DNA of 64,000 nucleotides from Candidatus Saganbacteria bacterium (GTDB taxonomy: Bacteria > Margulisbacteria > WOR-1 > XYC2-FULL-46-14 > WPAF01): the NCBI GenBank assembly GCA_009772965.1, contig WPAF01000001.1:1-64000 (forward strand), in the 5' to 3' direction. Below, in pieces: positions 35,251 through 44,744 of this stretch (the first letter of the stretch is position 1; each line of letters opens with the position of its first letter). The notes under the pieces were generated by a model. It saw only the letters and a list, made by a program, of their open reading frames with translations, had not been told where the DNA came from and did not search any database. A program made the translations under genes and the position numbers.

Positions 35251-36681
35251 TCATTCACTTTGGGCAAACCGTGACTTAAGCCTATGAACGAATATTCCAA
35301 GCAAAGGCCGTGTCTCTATTAAATACTTTAGAAAATATAAACCTACAAGCCAGAACCATTTTATCCCATGGGGTAAGTATGAAACTAGCGTCCAATATCT
35401 TCGTTTGATGAAATAATGCGTCATTCGCCGTTGCATTGAGATACACTCTCTAGCCTGTTTTTGCGTCATTTTAATTGTTGGCCGAGTGTTGTAATTAGTC
35501 GTAGCCACTATTTCCTCTTCTTCCAAAAGTCCCTCTTGTTTACAGATATTATATAATTTAGTTTTCGGAAAAGGATAGAAAAATGTGCAAAGGCCGTAAT
35601 TTGGCGCAAGTATTTTATTTAATTTAAATGTCTCTTCCATTTCTTGTTTTGTTTCAAAAGGAAATCCGACAATATTAAAGGTAAATAGTTCGATCCCGGC
35701 ATCTTTTATCATTTTCGATTTCTCGATATACATTGAATTAGAATGTTTTCTATTTAAGAGCTCATTTCTTAATCTTTCATTACCACTTTCCAACCCTGAT
35801 GAGGCAACACGGCATCCACTTTTTTTCATGGCTTCAACTATCTCTGGATCTATGCACTCTATTCGCACGCATATCCTATACGGTTTTTTTATTCTTTTTT
35901 GATATTCCTCTGCAAATTTTATAAACCATGCTTTGTTAGCAATCAAAAGGTCGTCTTCAAATCCGATGAATTCAGTTTCCGGGTATTGCTCGTTCATAAA
36001 TTCAAGAAATCTAATGCTGTATTCAACAGAAGGTATCCTAAAATATCCGAGGCGAGAAGGGTAAACATTGCTCAGGATACCATTGCAGCAATAATTGCAA
36101 TTAAAAGGACAACCGCGGCTCATCATAAGGTTTAAATGCCTATTTCTTACTACAAGATTTCTATCAAAAATCGAGTAATCAGGGAAATCTAATGAAGAAA
36201 GATCATTAATAAACTGTGCAATTCGATTTTTGATTATCTGACCATTCTGTTTCCAAAAGAATCCTTCTGTGGAATAAATATCCTGATTATTATTAATATT
36301 ACTTAATAATTGTTTAATCGGCATTTCTCCCTCGCCAATACAGACACCATTTAAATCGCTGCAATTTAAAAAAACTTCTGGATCCAAAGTCGAACCAACG
36401 CCTCCTGCTATTTGCAATATCTCCGGATAAATTCCCAGTGCTTTAGAATATATTGCTAAATATTTCAATTGTGGTGATGTGCAAGAAAAAGCAACGATTG
36501 AGGGACAAAGCTTCTCTATTCTATTCCTGAAATCATTGCAACTTATTTTAGATACTATATTGAGGCAGAAAACATTAAAGCCGGCCTTTTTGATTATTGG
36601 GACAAGATAAGCAATCCCATGATTTACTCCAGTAAAACCAGATTCTATTGAAAGATTAACAAAAACGAACCTCTTGTTCAT
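35251..36681 (-). CDS. B12-binding-domain radical SAM protein
   Basis: Radical SAM enzyme with an N-terminal cobalamin-binding-like domain (about residues 1-130) and the [4Fe-4S] motif CPFNCNYC at 191-198 (Cys191, Cys195, Cys198). 476 residues; a C-terminal hydrophobic region near 430-455 is unusual for a soluble enzyme. Such proteins methylate or rearrange unactivated carbons. The start has AAGGAG 7 nt upstream and overlaps the GT-B-like gene by 26 nt. It leads a group with the D-2-hydroxyacid dehydrogenase, cyclase and methyltransferase. Substrate unknown. Confidence 0.85.
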   Translation of the reverse strand: MNKRFVFVNLSIESGFTGVNHGIAYLVPIIKKAGFNVFCLNIVSKISCNDFRNRIEKLCPSIVAFSCTSPQLKYLAIYSKALGIYPEILQIAGGVGSTLDPEVFLNCSDLNGVCIGEGEMPIKQLLSNINNNQDIYSTEGFFWKQNGQIIKNRIAQFINDLSSLDFPDYSIFDRNLVVRNRHLNLMMSRGCPFNCNYCCNGILSNVYPSRLGYFRIPSVEYSIRFLEFMNEQYPETEFIGFEDDLLIANKAWFIKFAEEYQKRIKKPYRICVRIECIDPEIVEAMKKSGCRVASSGLESGNERLRNELLNRKHSNSMYIEKSKMIKDAGIELFTFNIVGFPFETKQEMEETFKLNKILAPNYGLCTFFYPFPKTKLYNICKQEGLLEEEEIVATTNYNTRPTIKMTQKQARECISMQRRMTHYFIKRRYWTLVSYLPHGIKWFWLVGLYFLKYLIETRPLLGIFVHRLKSRFAQSE

Positions 36682-38569
36682 TTAATATCTCCTTTTTCTC
36701 AATTGTTTTTATTTGTGTAATAGTTTTTTTTATGGTGTCTTCAATTATATCATGGAAAAAAAGCTTGATAACGTCTGGCCAACTATTCATTATTTGATTT
36801 ATCGATTGCTTATCATTAATTGCGCTAAGTGCAAGCAATAACTCTTGTTTATTTTTAACCAAAAAAACTGCTTCAGGAAATTTAGCCATAGGATTATGGC
36901 TAAACTGTGCATGGCATATATAAATAATAGGAACAACGCCTAAAACCATCGCTTCCAGAGCTACGCTTCCACCCGTTAGTAATATCGTATCTGAAGCAGA
37001 AATATAATCATAAATTGACACTGATGGAGGTAAAATCGCAAACGAATTCTTTTCGATATTTTCTCTTAACAGCTTCTTAACCGCAGGGACAAACCCTTGA
37101 AATTCTTTGGCGTTGGGATGAAGTTTGACAAAAATGTGGATTGCGGTGCCAACTTGTGTTGCCGCCGCTAAAAGATCGCCCAACATACAGAGTGTTTCCG
37201 GTAATAATGGGGAAGTAGCAACAAAAACGATCTTTTTATTCAATGGTATAGATAATTTACGACGCAAGTCTATGCTGCTAGGCCTGTTTTTTGCATATTC
37301 AAAAAGTGGAATATAACGGATCGGACCGAAGGCAACGAGCCGCTCGGCAGGGAAACCAGCCTCAGTCATGAATTTTTGGCCTATTTCACCGTTCGTCAGT
37401 ATCTGATCCGGCAACGGAATTGTACTGGTATTAAATTCATTAGGCTGAAAAACATAATTCAGAAAATTTTTACCAAGCGCAGAATGCTGGAAGCCGAAAG
37501 TCGTCGTCTGTCGCCGTGTATTATATAGCAGTGCCCGCTCCAACGGCTGAAATTCCAGGCGGAAGAGAACGGCTTTTAGATTCCGCAGCTGATAGCGGCG
37601 CAGTGCCTTGTCAAGCAGCAGCCACTCAAATAGAACTGGATTCGTTAGCGACTTAAAGTACTCCTCCCAAAAAAATGCCGAAAGATCTTTCCCTTTAAGC
37701 TTAAAACTCAATCCAGCAAATTGCTTTAATGAATTATAGAACTTTAAGAAAAGACCGGGTGCGACAGGCGCCAAAAAGTCAGCCGGTTTAAGGAACTGTT
37801 CTAGAATTATCATTGGCCGGCTCTTAAAGAAATCCCTGCCTTTGCGAAGTTGCCGCCAATCAGCCATCAACCAGATTAGATAAGTAACCTCAGTTTGCTT
37901 CGCCAGCTCATCCGGCACTGCTTGGAGGAAAATGTCAACTGCTTTGGCTGAATACGGATTTTGCCACCATGCCGGATAGATACTGAAAATGCCGATCGCA
38001 TCAGTTTTGGGGATGCTTTTTGTTCCCGGGCTAATGGTTTTTAGCACACTTTTCCTTATGATAACTTTAATTATCTCTCTCAAAGCATAATAATAGTAAA
38101 GCAGTACAAAACGAAAACTGGCGGTTAAATTACCCCCATAGCGGGGCGGTTGCCGCTTTTTCAGAACATTTTCCATGACTTTATCGTCAAGGTAAAATAA
38201 TATCTGATCATATTGATCCCTTTCCACCACATAATGAAAACGTAAAAAGGCATAAAGGCGGTGTATTATCTTATCTGTCCAGATATTTTTCTCGCTTATA
38301 TTCAGGAACCACCAAAGATCCCGCCCTTCATGAAGAATTTCCAATCGCGGCATTTTTAGGTAAAAATTGCGCGCCTCTTTTTCTGCCCGTTTTGAAATCT
38401 CGCTGGTTTCAACTATCTGTACCCCTTCAGGTAGATACAATTGCTCAGGCGAAAGACCAAACGTCAATAGGTGATACTTTTCTCTCCCAGCAGCGTTTTT
38501 TATCTCTTTTTGCCAGTTATTTTTCAGGTTGTCAACAACAATAAATATCTTTTTATTATTTGTATCCAT
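36656..38569 (-). CDS. Large uncharacterised surface-carbohydrate protein, GT-B-like
   Basis: 637 residues, no recognised family name with certainty. The C-terminal half has a nucleotide-sugar-transferase look: FQHSALGKN, TNGEIGQKFMTEAGFP, FVKLHPNAKEF (His-Pro at 484-485) and LLTGGSVALEAMVLG (Ser535, Glu539). An H-P pair and a Ser-rich loop also occur in bacterial sialyltransferase families. The N-terminal 300 residues have no clear motif. Start ATG 38569 overlaps the KdsB-like stop by 14 nt; ATG 38587 is an alternative. Transfer of a CMP-ulosonate is an attractive but unproven idea, since the gene upstream makes one. Confidence 0.7.
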   Translation of the reverse strand: MDTNNKKIFIVVDNLKNNWQKEIKNAAGREKYHLLTFGLSPEQLYLPEGVQIVETSEISKRAEKEARNFYLKMPRLEILHEGRDLWWFLNISEKNIWTDKIIHRLYAFLRFHYVVERDQYDQILFYLDDKVMENVLKKRQPPRYGGNLTASFRFVLLYYYYALREIIKVIIRKSVLKTISPGTKSIPKTDAIGIFSIYPAWWQNPYSAKAVDIFLQAVPDELAKQTEVTYLIWLMADWRQLRKGRDFFKSRPMIILEQFLKPADFLAPVAPGLFLKFYNSLKQFAGLSFKLKGKDLSAFFWEEYFKSLTNPVLFEWLLLDKALRRYQLRNLKAVLFRLEFQPLERALLYNTRRQTTTFGFQHSALGKNFLNYVFQPNEFNTSTIPLPDQILTNGEIGQKFMTEAGFPAERLVAFGPIRYIPLFEYAKNRPSSIDLRRKLSIPLNKKIVFVATSPLLPETLCMLGDLLAAATQVGTAIHIFVKLHPNAKEFQGFVPAVKKLLRENIEKNSFAILPPSVSIYDYISASDTILLTGGSVALEAMVLGVVPIIYICHAQFSHNPMAKFPEAVFLVKNKQELLLALSAINDKQSINQIMNSWPDVIKLFFHDIIEDTIKKTITQIKTIEKKEILNEQEVRFC

Positions 38570-39323
38570 GCTTAAACCATTGATCATTTTTTAATATTTC
38601 AATCACTTTCGGAATATCTTCAGGGGTATCTACCGGCTGAGTACTAAAAGCAATAACACCTGAAGCGATTGGAATATCATTTTCGATTAGCCGCAACATG
38701 TCTATTCCCTCGATAAGTTCGAGTTTTGACTGCGGTATATCCGAAACTTTCTGCAGAAAATCTCCTCGAAAAGCCATGACACAGGTTTGACGATAAAATA
38801 TCGCCCTTTTCTTTATATCAAAAGCTGATGAGGGGATTTCTTGTCTGGTCAGATAAATTAATCGTTTATTGTTAGAGATAATCGCTTTTATGCGGTGATG
38901 ATTTGTGAGATCAGCAGGATCTTTTATTTCTTCAATAAGGTTGGAACATTCGCATATTTTATCATCTAATAATGTTTCTATAGTCATTTCAATTGCTGGT
39001 GGAGGAATAACCGGCTCATCACCCTGAACATTTATCAAAATATCTTCATGGCTGACATATCCTAGTCTTGCGGCAGCATCAGCCACTCTGTCTATTGCCG
39101 AGTGGCATTCGGCAGATGTCATAACCACTTCCGCGCCAAAAGCTTCTGCCGCCTTCAAAACTTTTTCTTCACACACAGCTAAAACCACCCTATTAATTCC
39201 TTTAGCCAAAAGAGATCTTCTATAGACATGCTCTATCATCGAAAGCCCTTCGATCATCGTTAAAGGCTTATCCGGGAATCTCCAGGAGCCCAATCTAGCC
39301 GGTATTACTATTAGTGTTCGCAT
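38556..39323 (-). CDS. KdsB-like CMP-ulosonate synthetase (copy 2)
   Basis: CTP-dependent sugar acid activator. Seen: VIPARLGSWRFPDKPL at the N-terminus (Pro-Asp-Lys instead of Pro-Gly-Lys), INVQGDEPVIPP and PVDTPEDIPKV as in KdsB. 255 residues, normal. Five nt after the FkbM gene and upstream of the large GT-B-like gene. The substrate loop (SAIDRVADA) differs from both KdsB and copy 1, so the two copies probably use different sugars. Kdo, 8-amino-Kdo or another octulosonate are candidates. Confidence 0.8.
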   Translation of the reverse strand: MRTLIVIPARLGSWRFPDKPLTMIEGLSMIEHVYRRSLLAKGINRVVLAVCEEKVLKAAEAFGAEVVMTSAECHSAIDRVADAAARLGYVSHEDILINVQGDEPVIPPPAIEMTIETLLDDKICECSNLIEEIKDPADLTNHHRIKAIISNNKRLIYLTRQEIPSSAFDIKKRAIFYRQTCVMAFRGDFLQKVSDIPQSKLELIEGIDMLRLIENDIPIASGVIAFSTQPVDTPEDIPKVIEILKNDQWFKHGYK

Positions 39324-39328
39324 ATTAA

Positions 39329-40369
39329 TTAAAGCTCACAATTATTCCCCACATCATTTTTATCAACCATTGCCCAGCCATGATAATTATCCTCAAATAA
39401 TTTATTAATTTTTCTCGCCAGTGTTTTTAGCCTGCCCACGCCCCAAAGTTTTGGCAATACAAAAACACTTTTTTCCCTAAATAGATTATCAATTGTTTCG
39501 GCCTCCTTGTCAGAAAAAATTTTAGCAGCCTTAGCTTTTTGACAAAATAAAAGAACATAATCAGAATACCCAAACAATTGACATATTGATATCGCTTTTA
39601 AAACAAGCGCCTTCTTTTGCACCACATCCTTTATATTCGATTGCAGCAGATCAAGGTAGCTATCCACATCCCGCAAATAAAGGGCGTCGGCATGAATTAG
39701 CTGTCCTCTTTTAGACCCATCAAACCCTAAACCGGCCTTTCTTCTCCAAAAATACTTTTTAAGATCAAACAAATGAAACCCTTTGTCTCGCAGAAATTTA
39801 TCTACATCGCCAAATAACGGCTGATCTTTATACATTCGTAAAAACTCAACTTCTATCTCCAGACCAAAAACAGAACCATTTAAAGTTTCTTCTGCCCCTT
39901 GAAGAACATACAATGCGACCCCTTGAACATCAATTTTTATGAAATCAATCGATTTGATGCCTTTTGAAAAAAATACATTATCCAATTTATCCGCTTTTAT
40001 CGAACCTTTTTTCAATACATCGAACCTATCTGTTTCCGGAAATTCATCCAAAACGGCGCGATTTGGCTCAAGAATGGAGCACAAATTCCCATTTTTTGTA
40101 ATATATAGATCTAAATTATCTATAGGCTCTTTATAAAGAGCGACATCATAAATATTATAAGTGGGAGCTCCCTTTTTTGATGAAATGACCCGAAGCTTCT
40201 CGATCAATCTTTTATATTCCACTTTATCCGGCTCAAATCCTATTACTGATAAATACTTGCCGAATATTTCCCATTTTTTTTGAACCCCATCCCTAAACCC
40301 GATATCAACTAGATTAAGCGGATGTTCATTGAAATACTGTTTAAAAGAATCTTCCTTGCATAAAATCAT
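39329..40369 (-). CDS. FkbM family SAM-dependent methyltransferase
   Basis: Sugar O-methyltransferase-like protein. Seen: LVDIGFRDGVQKKW, FIKIDVQGVALYVLQGA (the family's K-x-D-x-x-G-x-E region with variation) and GFHLFDLKKYFWRRK. 346 residues with a C-terminal extension of about 110 residues beyond the usual FkbM domain. ATG 40369 makes an ATGA overlap with the upstream stop; an earlier ATG adds 11 residues. It sits between the second large uncharacterised protein and the KdsB-like gene, so methyl capping of an ulosonate-containing chain is possible. Confidence 0.8.
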   Translation of the reverse strand: MILCKEDSFKQYFNEHPLNLVDIGFRDGVQKKWEIFGKYLSVIGFEPDKVEYKRLIEKLRVISSKKGAPTYNIYDVALYKEPIDNLDLYITKNGNLCSILEPNRAVLDEFPETDRFDVLKKGSIKADKLDNVFFSKGIKSIDFIKIDVQGVALYVLQGAEETLNGSVFGLEIEVEFLRMYKDQPLFGDVDKFLRDKGFHLFDLKKYFWRRKAGLGFDGSKRGQLIHADALYLRDVDSYLDLLQSNIKDVVQKKALVLKAISICQLFGYSDYVLLFCQKAKAAKIFSDKEAETIDNLFREKSVFVLPKLWGVGRLKTLARKINKLFEDNYHGWAMVDKNDVGNNCEL

Positions 40370-42195
40370 CTCAATGCTCCTTGTATCTTTCCGTCTCCCC
40401 ACACCAATGAATATTTTGCATTTGCTTCCAATAATGCTTTTTCACGGTCAAATCCAGCATCAAACCCTTCCAAAATCCATCGAAGATAAACGCCCATGCG
40501 TTCACCAGCACGCCCATCCATAAAAGGATCCAATCTGTCTGAAAACGGCGACCAATCGCCCAAGTTAGGGATGCTCTCTTTGTCTTTTACATATTTTTTA
40601 AGCGCAACCAACATTCGATCTAGATCATCAAATATTATTTGCTCAAACCCCCACCGATAAAAATCATGCGAGCGCAAACAAGTCATATCACAAATAACAC
40701 CTCGGCACCCGGCAATTGCTGATTCAACCATTGCCGAATAACCTATACTTACAACCATATCGCTTACTGCAGCAGCATCTAATGGCATCCGGCCATATTC
40801 ATTCTCAAGATAAATGCATCTTCCTGTAGCTTTGGCTTTATTAAGAATTGGTAAAATTTGCGGCAAGCCATCCAAGATGAACGGCTTTTTTGATTTGATG
40901 ACTAAACCAATTTCCTTTTCCCTGATCAACCAATTTAAAAATGCAAGATAAAACCCATTCATCATTTCTGTTGAAATTGAATAATCGGGAGCATGAGATT
41001 CATCAAACAAAGCAAAAATAAATTTTACCCCTTTTGATTTCAGTTCGGTTCTTAGCTTTGCCGCCTCTTTAAATTTTCCCTTAAAAATATAATCATTGGG
41101 ATAACCGACAACTATTTTCACTTGAGGATTATAATCATCCTCTAAATATCTACTAGATAGTGCGTTCCATGTAAAATAGACATCGTTTGGATACTGTCCC
41201 TTAAAAAAAGATGCATTGTATAATTCTGAACGCTGTTTTCCTATTAAAAGCCCGCCTTGAAAAGGCGAGACATCAAAAGCTATGCTCTGAGCAAAATACT
41301 TAGGAGTCGCCTCTAACCCCACAAAATGAACTCTAATATTAAATTCTTTATAAAAGAGATGCCAATACCCCACTTCTCTTAAGAGCTGTTTACCAGTTTG
41401 ATAGAGCCATCTTTCGATTTCATTGCGGGGCTTAAACTTTAGTTTTTTAACAAATTTATCAAGCTCCTTTGAAGAAGGGCTCCAGAAAGGCGAATTCTTC
41501 CGATTCAAGGTATCTTGTTTTAAATATATCCATTTTATGCCTAAATTATCAAGAATATCCAAGCTTTCTTTAGCTAGCGACTCAGAATGCTCAAAATAAA
41601 CCAATATGCGTTTGGGGGCAATTCCGCTTTTTGAAAGCCAGACAATATCAGAATAACGATTAAGATCAAAGCCATCAAAATATTGAAGCGCAATCATTGC
41701 TTCCCCGATTCTATATTTCAAAAAATCTTTTTTCAAAATAATCCCATATAATTTACCTAAACAATGCTTTGCCAATGCCTTTGCCAATTCAATCATCCTG
41801 GATTTGAGCTCTATTTTAGGAAAATCTTTACAAAATACTAATTTTATATTATCGCCCGGCCATACCCTGACCAACAGATGGCTAAGTCCTGATTCTTTAA
41901 TTTTAACAACTTTTTGCTCGGGCGTTAAAGTTTGACCGTTTCGTAGGTTCCATCTAATTACACACAGATCACGCAATGCATAGTAAACATCACCCTGAAA
42001 ACTTTGAATTGTTTTCTGAAAATATGGTAATGTTTTCCTGCTATTTAATATTTTCTCCAATTGAATGTAACTTTGCTCATTTTTTATCATCTGTGATATT
42101 TTTAGGGAGATATCTACTAGAAGTTTTTCGATTTCATATCTCAGCGCTTCTCCGTTTTCACTTTTCATTTCCCCAAGATTATAATATAAAGCCAT
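40366..42195 (-). CDS. Large uncharacterised surface-carbohydrate protein, GT-B-like (paralogue-like)
   Basis: 609 residues, function not recognised. Near the C-terminus VVSIGYSAMVESAIAG matches the donor-loop pattern of GT-B transferases, preceded by LVIKSKKPFILDG where the other large protein has KLHP. The N-terminal 250 residues are helical and charged. ATG 42195 is fixed by AGGAG 7 nt upstream (42207-42203); the ATG at 42213 lacks one. About 21 nt follow the DegT aminotransferase gene. Resembles Leptospira-type surface-carbohydrate proteins in size and tail, from memory only. Confidence 0.65.
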   Translation of the reverse strand: MALYYNLGEMKSENGEALRYEIEKLLVDISLKISQMIKNEQSYIQLEKILNSRKTLPYFQKTIQSFQGDVYYALRDLCVIRWNLRNGQTLTPEQKVVKIKESGLSHLLVRVWPGDNIKLVFCKDFPKIELKSRMIELAKALAKHCLGKLYGIILKKDFLKYRIGEAMIALQYFDGFDLNRYSDIVWLSKSGIAPKRILVYFEHSESLAKESLDILDNLGIKWIYLKQDTLNRKNSPFWSPSSKELDKFVKKLKFKPRNEIERWLYQTGKQLLREVGYWHLFYKEFNIRVHFVGLEATPKYFAQSIAFDVSPFQGGLLIGKQRSELYNASFFKGQYPNDVYFTWNALSSRYLEDDYNPQVKIVVGYPNDYIFKGKFKEAAKLRTELKSKGVKFIFALFDESHAPDYSISTEMMNGFYLAFLNWLIREKEIGLVIKSKKPFILDGLPQILPILNKAKATGRCIYLENEYGRMPLDAAAVSDMVVSIGYSAMVESAIAGCRGVICDMTCLRSHDFYRWGFEQIIFDDLDRMLVALKKYVKDKESIPNLGDWSPFSDRLDPFMDGRAGERMGVYLRWILEGFDAGFDREKALLEANAKYSLVWGDGKIQGALR

Positions 42196-42216
42196 TCTCT
42201 TACTCCTTTTCATTGT

Positions 42217-43365
42217 TCATGTTCTATGCAAACACATTTTCCCAATTACCCCACAAATACGTCCAATAATATTTTCTTCCATATGGGAATAGAGCGGCAA
42301 ACTGATCACACGATCGGTTATTTTTACAGTATTTGCCAATGATCTTCCATCGGTTTGAAGATGTTTAAAAGCTTTTTGGCCGTGCACAGGCGGATAAAAA
42401 TATTTTTTTACTGTTATATTTTCCGCAAGCAACGCGTCATGAAGTTTGTCCCTGCTCATCCCGAATTTATTTTCATCGATGTATATGGAGAAATCCTTGA
42501 ACGTGCTTCGATCGGCGGGAGCAACGCATTGAAACTCTATTCCTGGAATATTTGAAAGCGATTTCTTGTAAGATTTTACAAGATTATTCCTTCTTTGTAC
42601 GTTTTTTTCAAGCATTTTAAGTGTTTCAACACCCATCAAAGCGTTAAATTCACTCATTCTTGCATTAAATCCGGAAAACTCACAATCATAATCCCCTGAA
42701 TCGCCATAATTCCTTGCTATTTTCAATTTATCAGCCAACTCTTTGTTATTTGTCGCAACAATGCCGCCTTCTCCAGAAGTTAATAGCTTTGTAGGGCTTA
42801 AGCTAAAAGATTCCGCATCACCAAAACCACCGATATTCTTTTTCTTGCGTTTTGAGCCAAAAGCATGAGCTGCATCAAATATCAATCTCAAATTGTACTT
42901 CTTTGCGATTTTTTCAAGTTCTTCAACATTTGCGGGATTACCAAAAAGATGAACCCCAAGAATTGCTGAAGTATTAGGGGTTATCGCTTTTTCTACTTGA
43001 ATGGGATCAATGTTATAGGTTTTTGGATCACAATCGACAAAAACCGGCTTAAGCCCGTTCCAGACAACTGCATGAGCGGTGGCGTGAAAAGTGAAGCTTG
43101 GGAGAATCACCTCTCCATTCAGGTTTAATATTTTCATAATGAGCATTAAGCCGCTCGTACAACTGTTCAAAGCTACCGCATGCTTCACTTTGAGATATGA
43201 CGCTGCTTTTTCCTCGAATTCCTTTACCGTCGAAGCATTTGTTATCATCCGGCTGTCTACGATCTTCTTATATTTTTTAAACATAAGCCGCGGATCTGGA
43301 AGAGTGGGCAATGTGATCGGTACTGGCTTTTTGAACACTGTTTTTTTTCTTTCTTCACCTGCCAT
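42217..43365 (-). CDS. DegT/DnrJ/EryC1 sugar aminotransferase
   Basis: PLP enzyme that aminates a keto sugar nucleotide with glutamate. Seen: LNSCTSGLMLIMKIL (PLP phosphate site), FDAAHAFGSKRK with Asp164, and the Schiff-base Lys193 in SLSPTKLLTSGEGG. 382 residues, normal. ATG 43365 has GGAGG 7 nt upstream and overlaps the CBS-epimerase stop (TGATG); the TTG one codon earlier is not needed. Its keto-sugar may come from the fused epimerase. A LegC- or PglE-like role is possible. Confidence 0.88.
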   Translation of the reverse strand: MAGEERKKTVFKKPVPITLPTLPDPRLMFKKYKKIVDSRMITNASTVKEFEEKAASYLKVKHAVALNSCTSGLMLIMKILNLNGEVILPSFTFHATAHAVVWNGLKPVFVDCDPKTYNIDPIQVEKAITPNTSAILGVHLFGNPANVEELEKIAKKYNLRLIFDAAHAFGSKRKKKNIGGFGDAESFSLSPTKLLTSGEGGIVATNNKELADKLKIARNYGDSGDYDCEFSGFNARMSEFNALMGVETLKMLEKNVQRRNNLVKSYKKSLSNIPGIEFQCVAPADRSTFKDFSIYIDENKFGMSRDKLHDALLAENITVKKYFYPPVHGQKAFKHLQTDGRSLANTVKITDRVISLPLYSHMEENIIGRICGVIGKMCLHRT

Positions 43366-44744
43366 CAATTGACCTCCACATTATAATATTTAGGGTCGTT
43401 AATATTCGGAAATTCCTTGTCTTCTATCGCCTTCATTATCCTGATTATTGAATTCCTCAATTGCTTCACAGCTTTAAAGTTTAAAATCCTTTCGATCTTA
43501 TTGAAAGAAACAAAATAATTCCGCGAATCGTTCGCTTCGCCATTCATAACAAGTTCTGCATCCGGAACACAGTCCTTCACTGTTTGAGCAATCTCGACGA
43601 TCCGGCAATTTTGCTCCTCCGATCCGACATTGTAAGTTTGCCCTTTAATCTTTTTAAAAGGCGCCTGTAAAACTTTTACGTACGATTCCGCAGCGTCATC
43701 CACATTTAAAAGAGGCCTCCATTGTTTGCCGCCGCCATGAACAAATATCTTCTTATCGATCATGGCCGTCTTCGTCATCGTGTTCACCACAAGATCGAAC
43801 CTCATCCTGTGAGAATATCCGTATAAGGTGCTCATGCGCAGGATTGTCGGAGCAAAGTTTTCATCTTCTAGAGACAATATCCCTTCCTCCGCTTGGATTT
43901 TTGACCTAGCGTAAAGTGAGACTGGATTTAACGGGGATTTTTCCGTTAGTTTCTCGTCGCTCTCCATTGTCCCATAAACGCTGCAAGTAGAAGCATAAAC
44001 AAAACGGTTTATTTGATTGTACTTGCAAGCTTCCGCTAGTGCCCTATTCGCCAGAAAATTAGTTTCGATCGCATCTTCCGGCTTCAGTGTGCAGGCGGGA
44101 TCTCCCACTATCGCCGCCAAATTAACAACATGGTCAACCCCGTCGATCGCTTTAACCAGCGTGGAAATATTCCTCATGTCTCCTTCTATCAGCTCAAAAC
44201 CGTCTTGTTTGAGTATTTCTTCAATCGGATCTTTGCCGTACATTAAAATATCAAGGACTCTTACTTTAAATCCTTTCAAAAGGAGTTTTCTAGATAATAT
44301 CGATCCTAAATAGCCTGCTCCGCCAACTACAAGCACGCATTTCCCATTATTTTCCATTGGCTTAATAGACTTTGATTTATGCCCTATTGTTGTTGGAACC
44401 ATCTTTAACGGCCGATTTTTATTATCAAGAAGAAGAATGTAACGGCTATCGGGCATTTTCCTAAGCAGTTGTTTTATCTTTCTTTTGGTTATCGCATCAT
44501 TAAGTAAGTCTTTCTCTTCTAATACGATCGGATTTGTATTCAATATATCTTTTACGCTCTGTTTAATGTCTTTACCTTTAAGAATAGCTCTTCTAATATC
44601 ACTGTCGCTTACTGCGCCAGCAAGCTCCTCTTGTCCATTGATAACGTAAACGACCCTTGTGCCGGCATAGTCTATCATGCGCATTGCTTCTTTTATTGAT
44701 GCGTTCTCTGGCACTAAGTAATTTGAAAGCGACTTTGCTCCCAT
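43365..44744 (-). CDS. Fusion: CBS-domain pair + NAD-dependent sugar epimerase/dehydratase
   Basis: 459 residues. Residues 1 to about 125 are a CBS pair (VYVINGQEELAGAVSDSDIR; then NPIVLEEKDLLNDAI and RYILLLDNKNRPL), which in other proteins binds adenosine nucleotides and regulates. From about 135 an extended SDR begins: VLVVGGAGYLGS at 137-148, catalytic Tyr278 and Lys282 in YARSK, and NVGSEEQNCRIVEIA. No stop separates them; TAATG overlap with the acetyltransferase and GGAGAGG ahead of the start. Allosteric control of a sugar-nucleotide enzyme by an adenine nucleotide is the inference. Confidence 0.85.
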   Translation of the reverse strand: MGAKSLSNYLVPENASIKEAMRMIDYAGTRVVYVINGQEELAGAVSDSDIRRAILKGKDIKQSVKDILNTNPIVLEEKDLLNDAITKRKIKQLLRKMPDSRYILLLDNKNRPLKMVPTTIGHKSKSIKPMENNGKCVLVVGGAGYLGSILSRKLLLKGFKVRVLDILMYGKDPIEEILKQDGFELIEGDMRNISTLVKAIDGVDHVVNLAAIVGDPACTLKPEDAIETNFLANRALAEACKYNQINRFVYASTCSVYGTMESDEKLTEKSPLNPVSLYARSKIQAEEGILSLEDENFAPTILRMSTLYGYSHRMRFDLVVNTMTKTAMIDKKIFVHGGGKQWRPLLNVDDAAESYVKVLQAPFKKIKGQTYNVGSEEQNCRIVEIAQTVKDCVPDAELVMNGEANDSRNYFVSFNKIERILNFKAVKQLRNSIIRIMKAIEDKEFPNINDPKYYNVEVN

